64,000 nucleotides of DNA from Geobacteraceae bacterium GWC2_55_20 (lineage in GTDB: Bacteria > Desulfobacterota > Desulfuromonadia > Geobacterales > Pseudopelobacteraceae): assembly GCA_001802125.1 (NCBI GenBank), contig MGZK01000008.1, positions 19,862 through 83,861 on the forward strand. Reading direction: 5' to 3'. Under the pieces are notes generated by a model. That model saw only the letters and a list, made by a program, of their open reading frames with translations. It was not told the DNA's origin and did not search any database. Positions 26,693 through 34,634 of this stretch are shown here, in pieces (position 1 is the stretch's first letter; the number at the start of each line of letters is the position of its first letter). A program made the translations under genes and the position numbers.

Positions 26693-28033
26693 ATGCCAGC
26701 CAATATACTTAACCTCCCTGCCTATACTGTTACTAATATCGTCGAGACGGAACACGATTATCACATTAATGCCGAAACGAAAACCACCTCGCAGACTTGC
26801 CCTCATTGCTACAGTGACCACCTCGTAGGCTTCGTCCGTAACGAGCAACTGGTACGTGATCTGCCGATTCACGGTAAGCGGATCGGCATCTACGTCGATA
26901 CCAGACGCTATCAATGCCGCTCATGCAACAAGACCTTTTACGAGCGTCTACCGGACGTGGACGGCAAGCGCATGATGACCTCGCGCCTGGTTGCGTGGCT
27001 TGGCAAACAATCAGTCAAGCGGCCCTTCTCCCATCTCGCCGAGGAAATCGGCATAAGCGAGATGACGGTTAAGAACGTCTTCAACGACTACATCAACGAG
27101 CTTGAACGTACAGTCAGATTTGAGACGCCCCAATGGATGGGGATCGACGAGATCCACATCATCAAGAAACCCCGCTGCGTAGTTTCAAACATCGAGAACA
27201 ATACCATCGTCAACGTCCTGCGCGACCGCAACAAGAAGACCGTAGCGGAATACCTGTTTCGTCTCAAGGGCAGGGACCTGGTGAAATGCGTTGCCATAGA
27301 CATGTGGGAACCGTACAAGGATGCCGTGCGGGATGTCATGCCCCAGGCGACTATCGTGATTGACAAGTTTCATGTAGTCCGGATGGCAAATGACTGTCTT
27401 GAGAAAGTACGGAAGGAGATTCGCGGGAGCCTGACTGATAAACAGCGCCGAGGCCTGATGCATGATCGGTTTATCCTCCTGAAGCGTGAATCAAACCTTA
27501 AAGGTCTCGACCTCATCACACTTGAGTCCTGGACAAAGAATTATCCGGCCCTGGGTGCGGCCTATCGGGCCAAAGAGGATTTCTTTGCCATCTACGATGC
27601 AATGACGGTTCAGGAAGGGATTACTCAATTTCGAGATTGGGAGGCCAGCCTGGCACCAGAGATCAAGACGCCTTCTACCCTCTCACGCGAGCAGTTAACA
27701 ACTGGATGCCGGAGATCATGGCGTACTTCGATCATCCGGTTACGAACGCTTACACCGAGTCGCTGAACAACCTTATCCGGGTCATGAATAGAATTGGGGA
27801 TGGGTTACAGCTTTGAAGCTCTCAGAGCAAAGATTCTCTTTACGGAAGGTGTCTGCAAGATCAAGAAACCGAAGTTCCAGCGTCCGGTCCAGAAGCCGCA
27901 AGAAATGGAGGCCTTCAGTTACTTTTCCTCTATCTCCAAAATGGGGCCATCAACAGTTTCCGAGGGACGCGAGATTAACTATGGAGCGGACATATCAACA
28001 CTGGTGAGGATGATCGAGGAAGGCTTGCTTTAA
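26693..28033 (+). pseudogene. ISL3-family transposase, disrupted by two frameshifts
   Basis: The N-terminal ~320 residues (26693-27667) are intact: a zinc-binding region with C-P-H-C and C-R-S-C, a helix-turn-helix, and the DDE-type core with WMGIDEIH and DMWEPYKD. Near 27667-27672 the frame shifts, and the next stretch (AVNNWMPEIMAYF, PVTNAYTESLNNLIRVMNRIG) is read in another frame. A second shift near 27795-27805 leads to GYSFEALRAKILFTEGV to the end. These are conserved ISL3 segments, so the element is inactivated. The start codon directly abuts the stop of the upstream kinase gene (0 bp apart). No terminal inverted repeat was identified on either side. Confidence 0.85.
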
Positions 28034-28159
28034 CCTCTCATACATCATGAAATATGGATACCCCTAACTCTTAAATGGCAATTTTCAGTCGGATTATTGT
28101 TGCGCGTCTCAAGCCCTCAGGCCATTCCGGCCACTGAATTAACAATTGGGAGTGAATGT

Positions 28160-28642
28160 ATGAAACTCAATCACATCATTGCAGCGTTATCCATGGTTTT
28201 CGTATCTTCATTTGCCTATGCCGGCGGAAACCACGCGGGCGGTCACGGCGAAGCAGAGACAATCGGTCAACCGGGTAAGGCAAAGAACATCAGCCGTACT
28301 ATCACGATCACTATGTTCGATACGATGCGCTACAGCCCGGCCAGCATTTCGGTCAAGCAGGGTGAAACCGTCAAGTTCATCGTTAAAAATTCCGGCAAGA
28401 CCAAACATGAACTGGTCCTGGGCACTGAAAAAGAGCTGAAGGAGCACTATGAGTTGATGAAGAAAAACCCTGAGATGGAGCACGCTGATGAAAACATGCT
28501 TACAGTCCAACCAGGCGAATCAGGTGAAATTATCTGGCACTTCACCAAAGCAGGTAAAATTGATTTTGCGTGTCTGCTGCCAGGCCACTATGACGCGGGT
28601 ATGAAAGGGACTGTGAGGGTGAAGTCGCGGAAGGCAAAGTAG
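28160..28642 (+). CDS. Periplasmic cupredoxin-domain protein
   Basis: A 160-residue protein with a signal peptide (cleavage after A-Y-A), a short Gly/His-rich stretch (GGNHAGGHG) and one plastocyanin-like copper domain (about 45-158). Type-1 copper ligands are visible: His in TKHEL, Cys in IDFACLLPG, His in PGHYDAG and Met in AGMKG. Likely electron transfer or periplasmic copper binding. The start has GGGAG eight bases upstream. It sits between the broken transposase and a GAATATNC/sigma-54 promoter region, and no such promoter is seen in front of it, so its own promoter may have been displaced. Confidence 0.87.
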   Translation: MKLNHIIAALSMVFVSSFAYAGGNHAGGHGEAETIGQPGKAKNISRTITITMFDTMRYSPASISVKQGETVKFIVKNSGKTKHELVLGTEKELKEHYELMKKNPEMEHADENMLTVQPGESGEIIWHFTKAGKIDFACLLPGHYDAGMKGTVRVKSRKAK

Positions 28643-28652
28643 GAGTTAAAAA

Positions 28653-28730
28653 ATGAAAACGCTAAAATTATTCTCGATCATGCGAACACCTATTATCAAA
28701 ACGCCCACCCAAAATCAGCATGTATTGTAG
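28653..28730 (+). pseudogene. 25-codon ORF, possible 5' remnant of an exported protein
   Basis: The ORF starts with ATG preceded by AGGAG and begins MKTLKLFSIM, which looks like the start of a signal peptide, then ends after 25 codons. It lies 10 bp after the cupredoxin gene. It may be a gene start cut off by rearrangement, or a small peptide. It is too short to decide. Confidence 0.3.
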
Positions 28731-28771
28731 ACACTTCACTGCACGGCCTGCCTGAATACACATTTGTTGAG

Positions 28772-28800
28772 GAATATGCTGCTCAACGTGTTGAATATTC
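28772..28800 (+). promoter_or_regulatory. Upstream activator site, two GAATATNC blocks (copy C)
   Basis: GAATATGC at 28772-28779 and GAATATTC at 28793-28800, 21 bp start to start, each followed by T-G-C-T-C or T-C-C-A-C. A further weak block, ACATATTC, begins at 28812, about one more unit on. Confidence 0.6.
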
Positions 28801-28857
28801 TCCACATCCTCACATATTCTCAGGTACATTAGCCAGTAATATCAAGGTGATACACAT

Positions 28858-28872
28858 TGGCATGGCATATGC
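28858..28872 (+). promoter_or_regulatory. Sigma-54-type promoter before periplasmic metal-binding genes
   Basis: TGGCAT-GGCAT-ATGC: GG and GC at the standard 10-base spacing, with the sixth base T instead of C and ATGC for TTGC. Start codon at 28924, 52 bases downstream. The second GAATATTC block is about 63 bp upstream. Confidence 0.5.
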
Positions 28873-28923
28873 TATTATAAAGTTATCAAATGAACTAATA
28901 CCTGAATCAAGGAGAAATTGAAC

Positions 28924-29403
28924 ATGAATAAAATGACCGTACTAATTGCAGCGCTCTTTGCCCTTGCAGCTCCTGTGGCCTCTTTTGCCGCTAACCATGG
29001 CGGCCACGAAGGCGGCTCTCATGACATGGGGCACGGTGGTCATCAAGGGGATGTGGCTCATGAAGAAGTGGTAGACAGTGTTAAAGCGACCTTCAAGGTT
29101 ATGAGCATGAAAGAGCACATGAAGTCCATGAACATGGAAATGCCGAAAGGGATGAAAGAGTCACATCACATCGCGGTTGAGTTCAAGGATGCAAAAACGG
29201 GCAAGGCCCTGACCGAGGGTGAGGTTAAGGTGAAAGTACAGAACCCTGACAAAAGCAGCCAGTCCAAGGACTTGATGGGAATGCAGGGCCATTTCGGGGC
29301 GGACTTTGATCTCTCAAAGAAGGGTAAGTACGGCGTCATGAGCAAGTTTCAGTTGAAGGACGGAAAAGTGCGCCAGTCCAAATTCTGGTACACGGTGAAG
29401 TAG
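28924..29403 (+). CDS. His/Met-rich periplasmic protein (YtkA/FixH-like)
   Basis: A 159-residue exported protein; the start at 28924 has GGAG nine bases upstream (a TTG at 28918 is in frame). After the signal peptide (cleavage after S-F-A) comes a His-rich stretch (NHGGHEGGSHDMGHGGHQGD) and then a ~110-residue domain with Met clusters (VMSMKEHMKSMNMEMPKGM) and a beta-rich end. The C-terminal half resembles YtkA/FixH-like domains, which I cannot verify here. His/Met clusters suggest Cu(I)/Cu(II)/Ag(I) buffering. First gene of a unit controlled by copy C of the promoter elements. Confidence 0.8.
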   Translation: MNKMTVLIAALFALAAPVASFAANHGGHEGGSHDMGHGGHQGDVAHEEVVDSVKATFKVMSMKEHMKSMNMEMPKGMKESHHIAVEFKDAKTGKALTEGEVKVKVQNPDKSSQSKDLMGMQGHFGADFDLSKKGKYGVMSKFQLKDGKVRQSKFWYTVK

Positions 29404-29458
29404 CGAGTTACACGAGACGGAGAAGACATTTTCTCCGAGTACGAAGGGGAGGTGTACA

Positions 29459-29719
29459 ATGAGAAGGTTACTGGTAATCTTAATGGCAATGGGGCTGTTC
29501 GGAACAATGCCGGCTTTTGCCGGGCATGGCGACATGAAGATGGAACATGAAGGCGTAAGGCAGTGTGCTTTACAGGCAGAATCGATCCAGGAGAAGATCA
29601 AACGACTGGAAACCGAGGTTGCGAAAGGTGAGAAGAAGTATGATGCCAACCAACTGAAAGCACTGGAGAAAAAACTTAAAGAAGCGAATGAACTACTGGA
29701 AATACTGAACAGAAACTGA
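29459..29719 (+). CDS. Small periplasmic coiled-coil protein
   Basis: An 86-residue protein with a signal peptide (cleavage after A-F-A) followed by GHGDMKMEHEG and a helical, charged remainder with heptad-like spacing (about 40-84, e.g. KIKRLETEVAKGEKKY). Good GGGAGG site before the ATG. It shares the transcript with the preceding His/Met-rich gene. Function unknown; the Met/His start fits metal handling. Confidence 0.72.
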   Translation: MRRLLVILMAMGLFGTMPAFAGHGDMKMEHEGVRQCALQAESIQEKIKRLETEVAKGEKKYDANQLKALEKKLKEANELLEILNRN

Positions 29720-29731
29720 ATTCATCCAATC

Positions 29732-29763
29732 GAGGCGGGCCTAAAAACCCGCCTCAACTTTTT
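29732..29763 (+). terminator. Intrinsic terminator closing the metal island
   Basis: GAGGCGGG (29732-29739) pairs with CCCGCCTC (29748-29755), loop 8, followed by AACTTTTTTAA. It is 12 bp after the last gene of the plus-strand cluster. Confidence 0.88.
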
Positions 29764-29817
29764 TAATCCGATTTCCGCAAATACATTAATAGCTAAGATG
29801 ACCATCCAAAATCCTAC

Positions 29818-30222
29818 TCACCCTGCAATTAACGGCAGATCCTTCCTATAGACCGTACCCTGGAAAATGGCCACCAAATCACCGGCATCATCGGTTATCA
29901 TAACCGAATATGTCGCCAGCTTGCGGTTTCTGGCCAGTTCCCTGGCCTCGGCATGCAGGGTTCCGGCAACAGCGGCCTTTACAAAAGAGACGCTGGTATT
30001 GATTCCCATGGACAGTGTCCCGTGGGAATTTGAGGCTGCCGCAAAAGCGAAATCGGCCAGGGTGAAGATGGCGCCGCCATGCACTGTTTTGGCGCCGTTA
30101 TAGTGGTACGACTGAATCACCATCCTGGCTTTCGCAATGCCCGGTTCGACCTCCAGCAGCTCGATTCCGGCATGCCTGGCAAAAAGATCCTTTTCCGAGA
30201 AAAACTGCTTGATTTTCTGCAT
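29818..30222 (-). CDS. PaaI-family hot-dog thioesterase
   Basis: A 134-residue hot-dog protein with the PaaI/YbgC-like helix region HGGAIFTLADFAFAAASNS, where HGG and the Asp are the usual catalytic residues. Such proteins hydrolyse acyl- or aryl-CoA thioesters. The ATG at 30222 has AAAGGG about seven bases upstream; longer frames to 30306 lack a site. The next minus-strand gene upstream ends 22 bp away, so both may be one transcript. Confidence 0.85.
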   Translation of the reverse strand: MQKIKQFFSEKDLFARHAGIELLEVEPGIAKARMVIQSYHYNGAKTVHGGAIFTLADFAFAAASNSHGTLSMGINTSVSFVKAAVAGTLHAEARELARNRKLATYSVMITDDAGDLVAIFQGTVYRKDLPLIAG

Positions 30223-30244
30223 TGATACCCTTTCCTGCCCCGAT

Positions 30245-30610
30245 TCAGATAGTGATGGTCTCTCCCGGGCGCAAGCGCTTCTGCTCAAAATCGGTCGGAG
30301 CGTCAAAAGAGGCTGCCAGAAGATAGAAAAACAACATGACCAGGCCGCTGATCAGAATGAACAGCGGCAGGATGCGAACGGATTCATCGCGTTTTTCATG
30401 GGGCAGCACAAGGCCGAAGGCCGCCAGAACGACTCCGTAACCTCCGATCGCCGCCGCCCAGAAGATGCCCAGGCGATAGATACGGCTCTCGGCGGCCAAT
30501 GTCAGAGAAAACATCTCCGACAGAATACCGTGATAAAAACTGGCGACAATGATCAGGATCAGGGCCGCCATCACCAAGCGCATGCCGTTTCTGACCGTGC
30601 GTTTACGCAT
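30245..30610 (-). CDS. Small integral membrane protein of unknown function
   Basis: A 121-residue protein with three hydrophobic segments (about 10-30, 45-68, 78-100) and a short charged C-terminal tail. No motif is recognised. It lies between the thioesterase and tsaC genes, 24 bp from the latter, so it is probably transcribed with them. Confidence 0.65.
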   Translation of the reverse strand: MRKRTVRNGMRLVMAALILIIVASFYHGILSEMFSLTLAAESRIYRLGIFWAAAIGGYGVVLAAFGLVLPHEKRDESVRILPLFILISGLVMLFFYLLAASFDAPTDFEQKRLRPGETITI

Positions 30611-30634
30611 GCGTCCTCTCCATGATTTTATCCA

Positions 30635-31243
30635 TCAGCCGCACCATGAAACATCACCCAGTCCGATTCGCAACACTTCCGGCTTGTCGTTGATCAGGCT
30701 CACCACGGAACTGACATCGGTCGTCAGGATACCGCCATCCAGGATGAAGTCCAACTGATTGCCGAAGGTATCGGCAATGGCATACGGATCGCCCACCGGC
30801 TCTTCTCCGGAGAGATTGGCGCTGGTGGTAATGATCGGATTGCCGAGAGCTGAGACCAGATTCGTACAGATCCGGTTATCGGGAATCCTGATACCGACCG
30901 TCTTCTGGCGGGTCAGCAACAGGTCAGGAACCTCGCGGGTCGCTTCCAGAACAAACGTGTACGGTCCGGGCAGAAAGCGTTTCAGATGCTTGAAAGCGGA
31001 ATTGCCGACCCTGGCATAGCGGGATATCTCCGAAAGTGATGAACAGATAATGGAAAAGGGCTTGCGGCGGTCCCGCAACTTCATCTGGTAGATGCGTTCG
31101 ATACTCTTTTTGCAGAAGATCGAGCAACCGATGCCGTAGGTGGTGTCGGTCGGATAGGCAATGACACTGCCGTTTTTGAGACCTTCGACTACTCGCGAGA
31201 TCTGGCGCGGCTGAGGATCATCCGGGTGAATTTCAAGAATCAT
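30635..31243 (-). CDS. tsaC: L-threonylcarbamoyladenylate synthase (YrdC/Sua5 family)
   Basis: A 202-residue YrdC-domain protein. It makes threonylcarbamoyl-AMP from threonine, bicarbonate and ATP, the first step of tRNA t6A37 formation. The basic/nucleotide-binding region is visible (GSVIAYPTDTTYGIGCS, KLRDRRKPFSIICS, SANLSGEEP). Start set to 31243; upstream extension to 31363 is Arg/Pro-rich and overlaps rmuC. The partner enzyme gene tsaD lies 2.2 kb away on the same strand. Length and the lack of a second Sua5 domain fit the short form. Confidence 0.9.
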   Translation of the reverse strand: MILEIHPDDPQPRQISRVVEGLKNGSVIAYPTDTTYGIGCSIFCKKSIERIYQMKLRDRRKPFSIICSSLSEISRYARVGNSAFKHLKRFLPGPYTFVLEATREVPDLLLTRQKTVGIRIPDNRICTNLVSALGNPIITTSANLSGEEPVGDPYAIADTFGNQLDFILDGGILTTDVSSVVSLINDKPEVLRIGLGDVSWCG

Positions 31244-31265
31244 GCTGACGCCCTTTACAAAACAA

Positions 31266-32627
31266 TTAATTCCGCAAGTCCCTGTCCGATTCGTCCTCAA
31301 GGCCGGATTCTTCGGCCTCAAGCAGATTGTCGGCGTATTCGCGCGGGATGTCCTGAACATCACGCAGCTTGCGCTCTATCACACGGGTGCGGGTGGCGGC
31401 CAGGTCGATCTGGTTGCCGGCCTCCTGCAACTTCTTACGGGTTTTTTCCAGCACCACGCCGAATTTTGAAAACTCGCTGCGAACCGAACCGAGCAGGTTC
31501 CAGACCTCGGCAGAACGTTTCTCGATCGCCAGGGTGCGAAAACCCATCTGCAGACTGTTCAACAGAGCCGCCAACGTGGTCGGGCCGGCCACGATAACCT
31601 TGTATTCACGCTGCAAAACATCAAAAAGCCCCGGCAGACGGAGAACCTCGGCATACAGCCCCTCGGTCGGCAGGAACATCACACCGAAGTCGGTCGTGTG
31701 GGGCGGCTCCAGGTACTTGTCACGAATATTCCTGGCCATTTCCCGCACTGCGCGATCCAGGGTTTTGGAAGCTTCGAGCGCCGCAACCGGATCGCCGAGC
31801 TCCTGCGCTTCCAGCAGACGAATATAATCCTCCTGCGGGAACTTGGCATCCAGCGGCAGCCACACCGAACTTTCCTGCACGCCATCCCGTCCCGGCAGTT
31901 TGAGGGCGAACTCGACCCGTTGGCCGCTGCCGGGCCGGGTTTCCACATTCGAATCATACTGGCCCGGCGCCAGTATCTGCTCCAGCAGGCTTGCCAGCTG
32001 GATCTCTCCGAAAGTACCGCGGCTCTTGACGTTTGTCAGCACTTTTTTGAGATCACCGACGCCGATCGCCAGCGACTGCATCTCTCCCAGTCCGCGCTGC
32101 ACCAGCTCCAGGCGTTCGCTGACCAGTTTGAACGACTCGCCCAGACGCCTCTCCAGCGTGTCATGCAGCTTTTCATCGACGGTGGCGCGCATCTGTTCCA
32201 GCTTTTTGGCGTTATCTTCCTGGATCATCCGCAAACGCGCGTCAACGCCGTCACGCAACTTATCAAGCCGGGCCTCGTTGCTGGCGGTCAGCTCCTTCAG
32301 CTGTGCCGCGAACAGCTCCAGCTGATTCTTCTGCAGACCGGCAATGTCGCTCATCCGCTTGAGCAGCGAATCACCCAGCAAGGTGATGCCGGAAGTCATC
32401 TCCTCGCGGGAGTTGCGAACCCCGGAGAGCATCTCCGTCCGTCCCCGGGCAAGTTCATCGCCCAGAAGCCGTTCCTGGCGTTCGAAGAGTTTCCCCAGGT
32501 TTTCGATAGCGGCCAGGATACCGGACGATTCGTTCGTACCGCGCCGGATAATTACAACCAGAAAACAGAGCAGACCGCAACAGACCAGCAGAAGCAAGAT
32601 GATTATGTAGGCGGTCGTTAATGACAT
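31266..32627 (-). CDS. rmuC: DNA recombination protein RmuC
   Basis: A 453-residue protein: an N-terminal membrane segment (about 5-25), a long coiled coil (about 30-190) and the RmuC nuclease-like domain (about 200-420), with SRGTFGEIQLASLLE, VEFALKLPGRDG, PLDAKFPQEDY and FLPTEGLYAEVL. RmuC limits rearrangements of inverted repeats and has been proposed as an endonuclease. The C-terminal tail is acidic. It lies between rsmA and tsaC. Confidence 0.9.
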   Translation of the reverse strand: MSLTTAYIIILLLLVCCGLLCFLVVIIRRGTNESSGILAAIENLGKLFERQERLLGDELARGRTEMLSGVRNSREEMTSGITLLGDSLLKRMSDIAGLQKNQLELFAAQLKELTASNEARLDKLRDGVDARLRMIQEDNAKKLEQMRATVDEKLHDTLERRLGESFKLVSERLELVQRGLGEMQSLAIGVGDLKKVLTNVKSRGTFGEIQLASLLEQILAPGQYDSNVETRPGSGQRVEFALKLPGRDGVQESSVWLPLDAKFPQEDYIRLLEAQELGDPVAALEASKTLDRAVREMARNIRDKYLEPPHTTDFGVMFLPTEGLYAEVLRLPGLFDVLQREYKVIVAGPTTLAALLNSLQMGFRTLAIEKRSAEVWNLLGSVRSEFSKFGVVLEKTRKKLQEAGNQIDLAATRTRVIERKLRDVQDIPREYADNLLEAEESGLEDESDRDLRN

Positions 32628-32645
32628 GGCACAGCGCCTCGGCCC

Positions 32646-33470
32646 CTATGCAACAAGAGGAGCATTCTCCGACAGCCAACGGGACAGTCGGGCAAACTCC
32701 TCCAGTGACAGGGTCTCGCCCCGGCGCCGGCCATCGATATCGCAACTCTTCAGCAGCAGTTCCAGATCCATGCCTTTGGTGCATTCGGCTGATTTCAGGC
32801 AATTGGCCAGAGTTTTCCTGCGCATCGAAAAAGCAGCCTTGACAACGCCACGGAAGATATTCTCGTTGCCGACCTCGGCCCGCGGAGTCAAAAGCGGAGT
32901 GAAGTTCAGGATGGCCGAGTCAACCTTGGGCCTGGGGTGGAAACTGCCCGGATGAACGATGAAGCTTCTGCGGATATCGAACCACAATCCCAACAGCACG
33001 GTGGTGACACCGTAGGCCGAACAGTCGGGCTCCGAGGCCAGCCGGTCGCCGACCTCTTTCTGGAGCATCAGTGTCATGCGCGACAGCCTGTGATGCACTT
33101 CCAGCAGGCGGAACAACACCTCGGTCGAAATATTATAGGGAAGATTGGCAACCACATTCCATTTGCCGGGAGTTTCGGAGAGCAGCGCGTCCAGATCTAC
33201 TTTCAGCACATCGGCGTCAATCACCGTTACCCTCGGATTCTCCTTGAGACGTTCCCGGTGGTAAGCCGCCAGGGCGTGGTCAAACTCGATCAGAACCAGC
33301 CGTCCGGCACGTTCCGCCAGATGATCCGTCAAAGCGCCCCGACCCGGTCCGATTTCAAGAACGGCGTCATCGGGCTGAATCCGCGCGGAGTTAATAATTT
33401 TTTCGACGACATTCTGGTCAACCAGGAAGTTTTGTCCCAGCGATTTTAGCGGGCGTCTGTTGGAGCTCAC
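32646..33470 (-). CDS. rsmA: 16S rRNA (adenine1518/1519-N6)-dimethyltransferase
   Basis: A 274-residue KsgA/RsmA enzyme that dimethylates two adjacent adenines in helix 45 of 16S rRNA. Motifs: GQNFLVDQNVVEKI, the SAM loop VLEIGPGRGALTDHLA, and the NLPYNIS motif about residue 111 for the base-flipped adenine. The start overlaps the end of tsaD by 4 bases, so they are translationally coupled. Length is typical. Confidence 0.94.
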   Translation of the reverse strand: MSSNRRPLKSLGQNFLVDQNVVEKIINSARIQPDDAVLEIGPGRGALTDHLAERAGRLVLIEFDHALAAYHRERLKENPRVTVIDADVLKVDLDALLSETPGKWNVVANLPYNISTEVLFRLLEVHHRLSRMTLMLQKEVGDRLASEPDCSAYGVTTVLLGLWFDIRRSFIVHPGSFHPRPKVDSAILNFTPLLTPRAEVGNENIFRGVVKAAFSMRRKTLANCLKSAECTKGMDLELLLKSCDIDGRRRGETLSLEEFARLSRWLSENAPLVA

Positions 33471-34489
33471 GGCAATAGTTCCTTTATGCTGTCCATATCC
33501 CAGGTGGCGGTTACATCCAGAGAGTCCGGGGACGCCAGACCGTTTGACAGGTAGTAATCACCAGGTACCGCCAGCATGGCGGCGTTGTCGCCGCATAGTG
33601 ATGGCGCCGGAATGGAGAGATTGATTTGCATCTTATCGCACAACTGCGCCATGCGCCGACGCAAGCCGCTGTTGCAGGCCACCCCGCCGGCTACCACCAG
33701 ACGCCGCGCGCCGGTCTGCTTCAACGCCGCTTCGGTCTTGAAGGCCAGGACATCGCAGACCGCCTGCTGGAACGAAGCACACAGGTCATTCAACTCCTGA
33801 CTTGGAACCGTCAGCGGATGCTTGGCCACATGCTGCAGCACAGCCGTCTTCAGGCCGCTGAAACTGAACCTCAAAGTGCCGTCATGCATCAGCGGACGCG
33901 GCAGGGCAACCGCTGCGGGATTTCCGGACAAAGACAGCTTGTCGATCAGCGCTCCGCCGGGGTAGGCCATACCCATGATCTTGGCCGATTTGTCGTAGGC
34001 CTCACCGGCGGCGTCGTCAATGGTCCTGCCCAGCGTGGTATAACGCCCTATACCTTCCACGTGATAGAGGTGGGTATGCCCTCCGGAAACTACCAGCGCC
34101 AGAAAAGGGAACTCCAGCGGCTGTTCCAGAAACGCCGCCAGCAGGTGCCCCTCAATGTGATGAACACCTACAAAAGGGACCTTCCTGGCGGCCGCAATCG
34201 CCTTGGCCGCCGAAAAACCGACCAGCAGGGCGCCTGACAGCCCTGGGCCACGGGTAACCGCCACCCCTTCAATATCGGCCATGCCAATTCCGGCATCCCG
34301 CAATGCCTGGCTGATCACCGGCGAGATCATTTCAAGATGCTTGCGTGAAGCGATCTCCGGCACGACTCCGCCGTATTCGGCATGGATCAGCACCTGCGAG
34401 GAAACGACCGACGAAAGGATTGTCCGGCCGTCACGCACCACCGCGGCAGCGGTTTCATCGCAGGATGTTTCTATCGAGAGGACCAGCAT
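33467..34489 (-). CDS. tsaD: tRNA N6-adenosine threonylcarbamoyltransferase
   Basis: A 340-residue Kae1/YgjD/TsaD protein of the ASKHA fold that moves the threonylcarbamoyl group to A37 of ANN-decoding tRNAs. Metal ligands are visible in HHIEGH (about 110), and the nucleotide-binding SGGHTHLY (about 133) and GGVACN near 268. Its start, MLVLSIETSCDETAAA, is typical. It pairs functionally with tsaC 2.2 kb downstream and overlaps rsmA. Confidence 0.95.
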   Translation of the reverse strand: MLVLSIETSCDETAAAVVRDGRTILSSVVSSQVLIHAEYGGVVPEIASRKHLEMISPVISQALRDAGIGMADIEGVAVTRGPGLSGALLVGFSAAKAIAAARKVPFVGVHHIEGHLLAAFLEQPLEFPFLALVVSGGHTHLYHVEGIGRYTTLGRTIDDAAGEAYDKSAKIMGMAYPGGALIDKLSLSGNPAAVALPRPLMHDGTLRFSFSGLKTAVLQHVAKHPLTVPSQELNDLCASFQQAVCDVLAFKTEAALKQTGARRLVVAGGVACNSGLRRRMAQLCDKMQINLSIPAPSLCGDNAAMLAVPGDYYLSNGLASPDSLDVTATWDMDSIKELLP

Positions 34490-34565
34490 GAAATACCTTT
34501 TCCAAAATCAATGTCGGTGGATGATCTGCCCCAAATAAAACAGAGGACACAAGGCATGCGGAGTT

Positions 34566-34623
34566 GATACCAGATACATCGAGCTGCATCTGATATCCTC
34601 CGTGTCCCCCGTGTCCTCCGTGG
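34566..34623. repeat. Imperfect hairpin plus three 9-bp tandem repeats between phoH and tsaD
   Basis: GATACCAGATACA (34566-34578) can pair with TGCATCTGATATC (34585-34597) with two mismatches. This is followed by CCTCCGTGT, CCCCCGTGT and CCTCCGTGG (34597-34623). The 9-bp unit reads CACGGAGGA on the minus strand and ends close to the phoH stop codon. Similar short-unit tracts are scattered in genomes of this group; copy number was not tested. Confidence 0.55.
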
Positions 34624-34634
34624 CAGTTTTTAAA

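Noticed and set aside
28060..28140. TGGCAATTTTCAGTC as a fourth sigma-54 promoter before the cupredoxin
   Set aside because: No -12 element and no GAATATNC blocks upstream.
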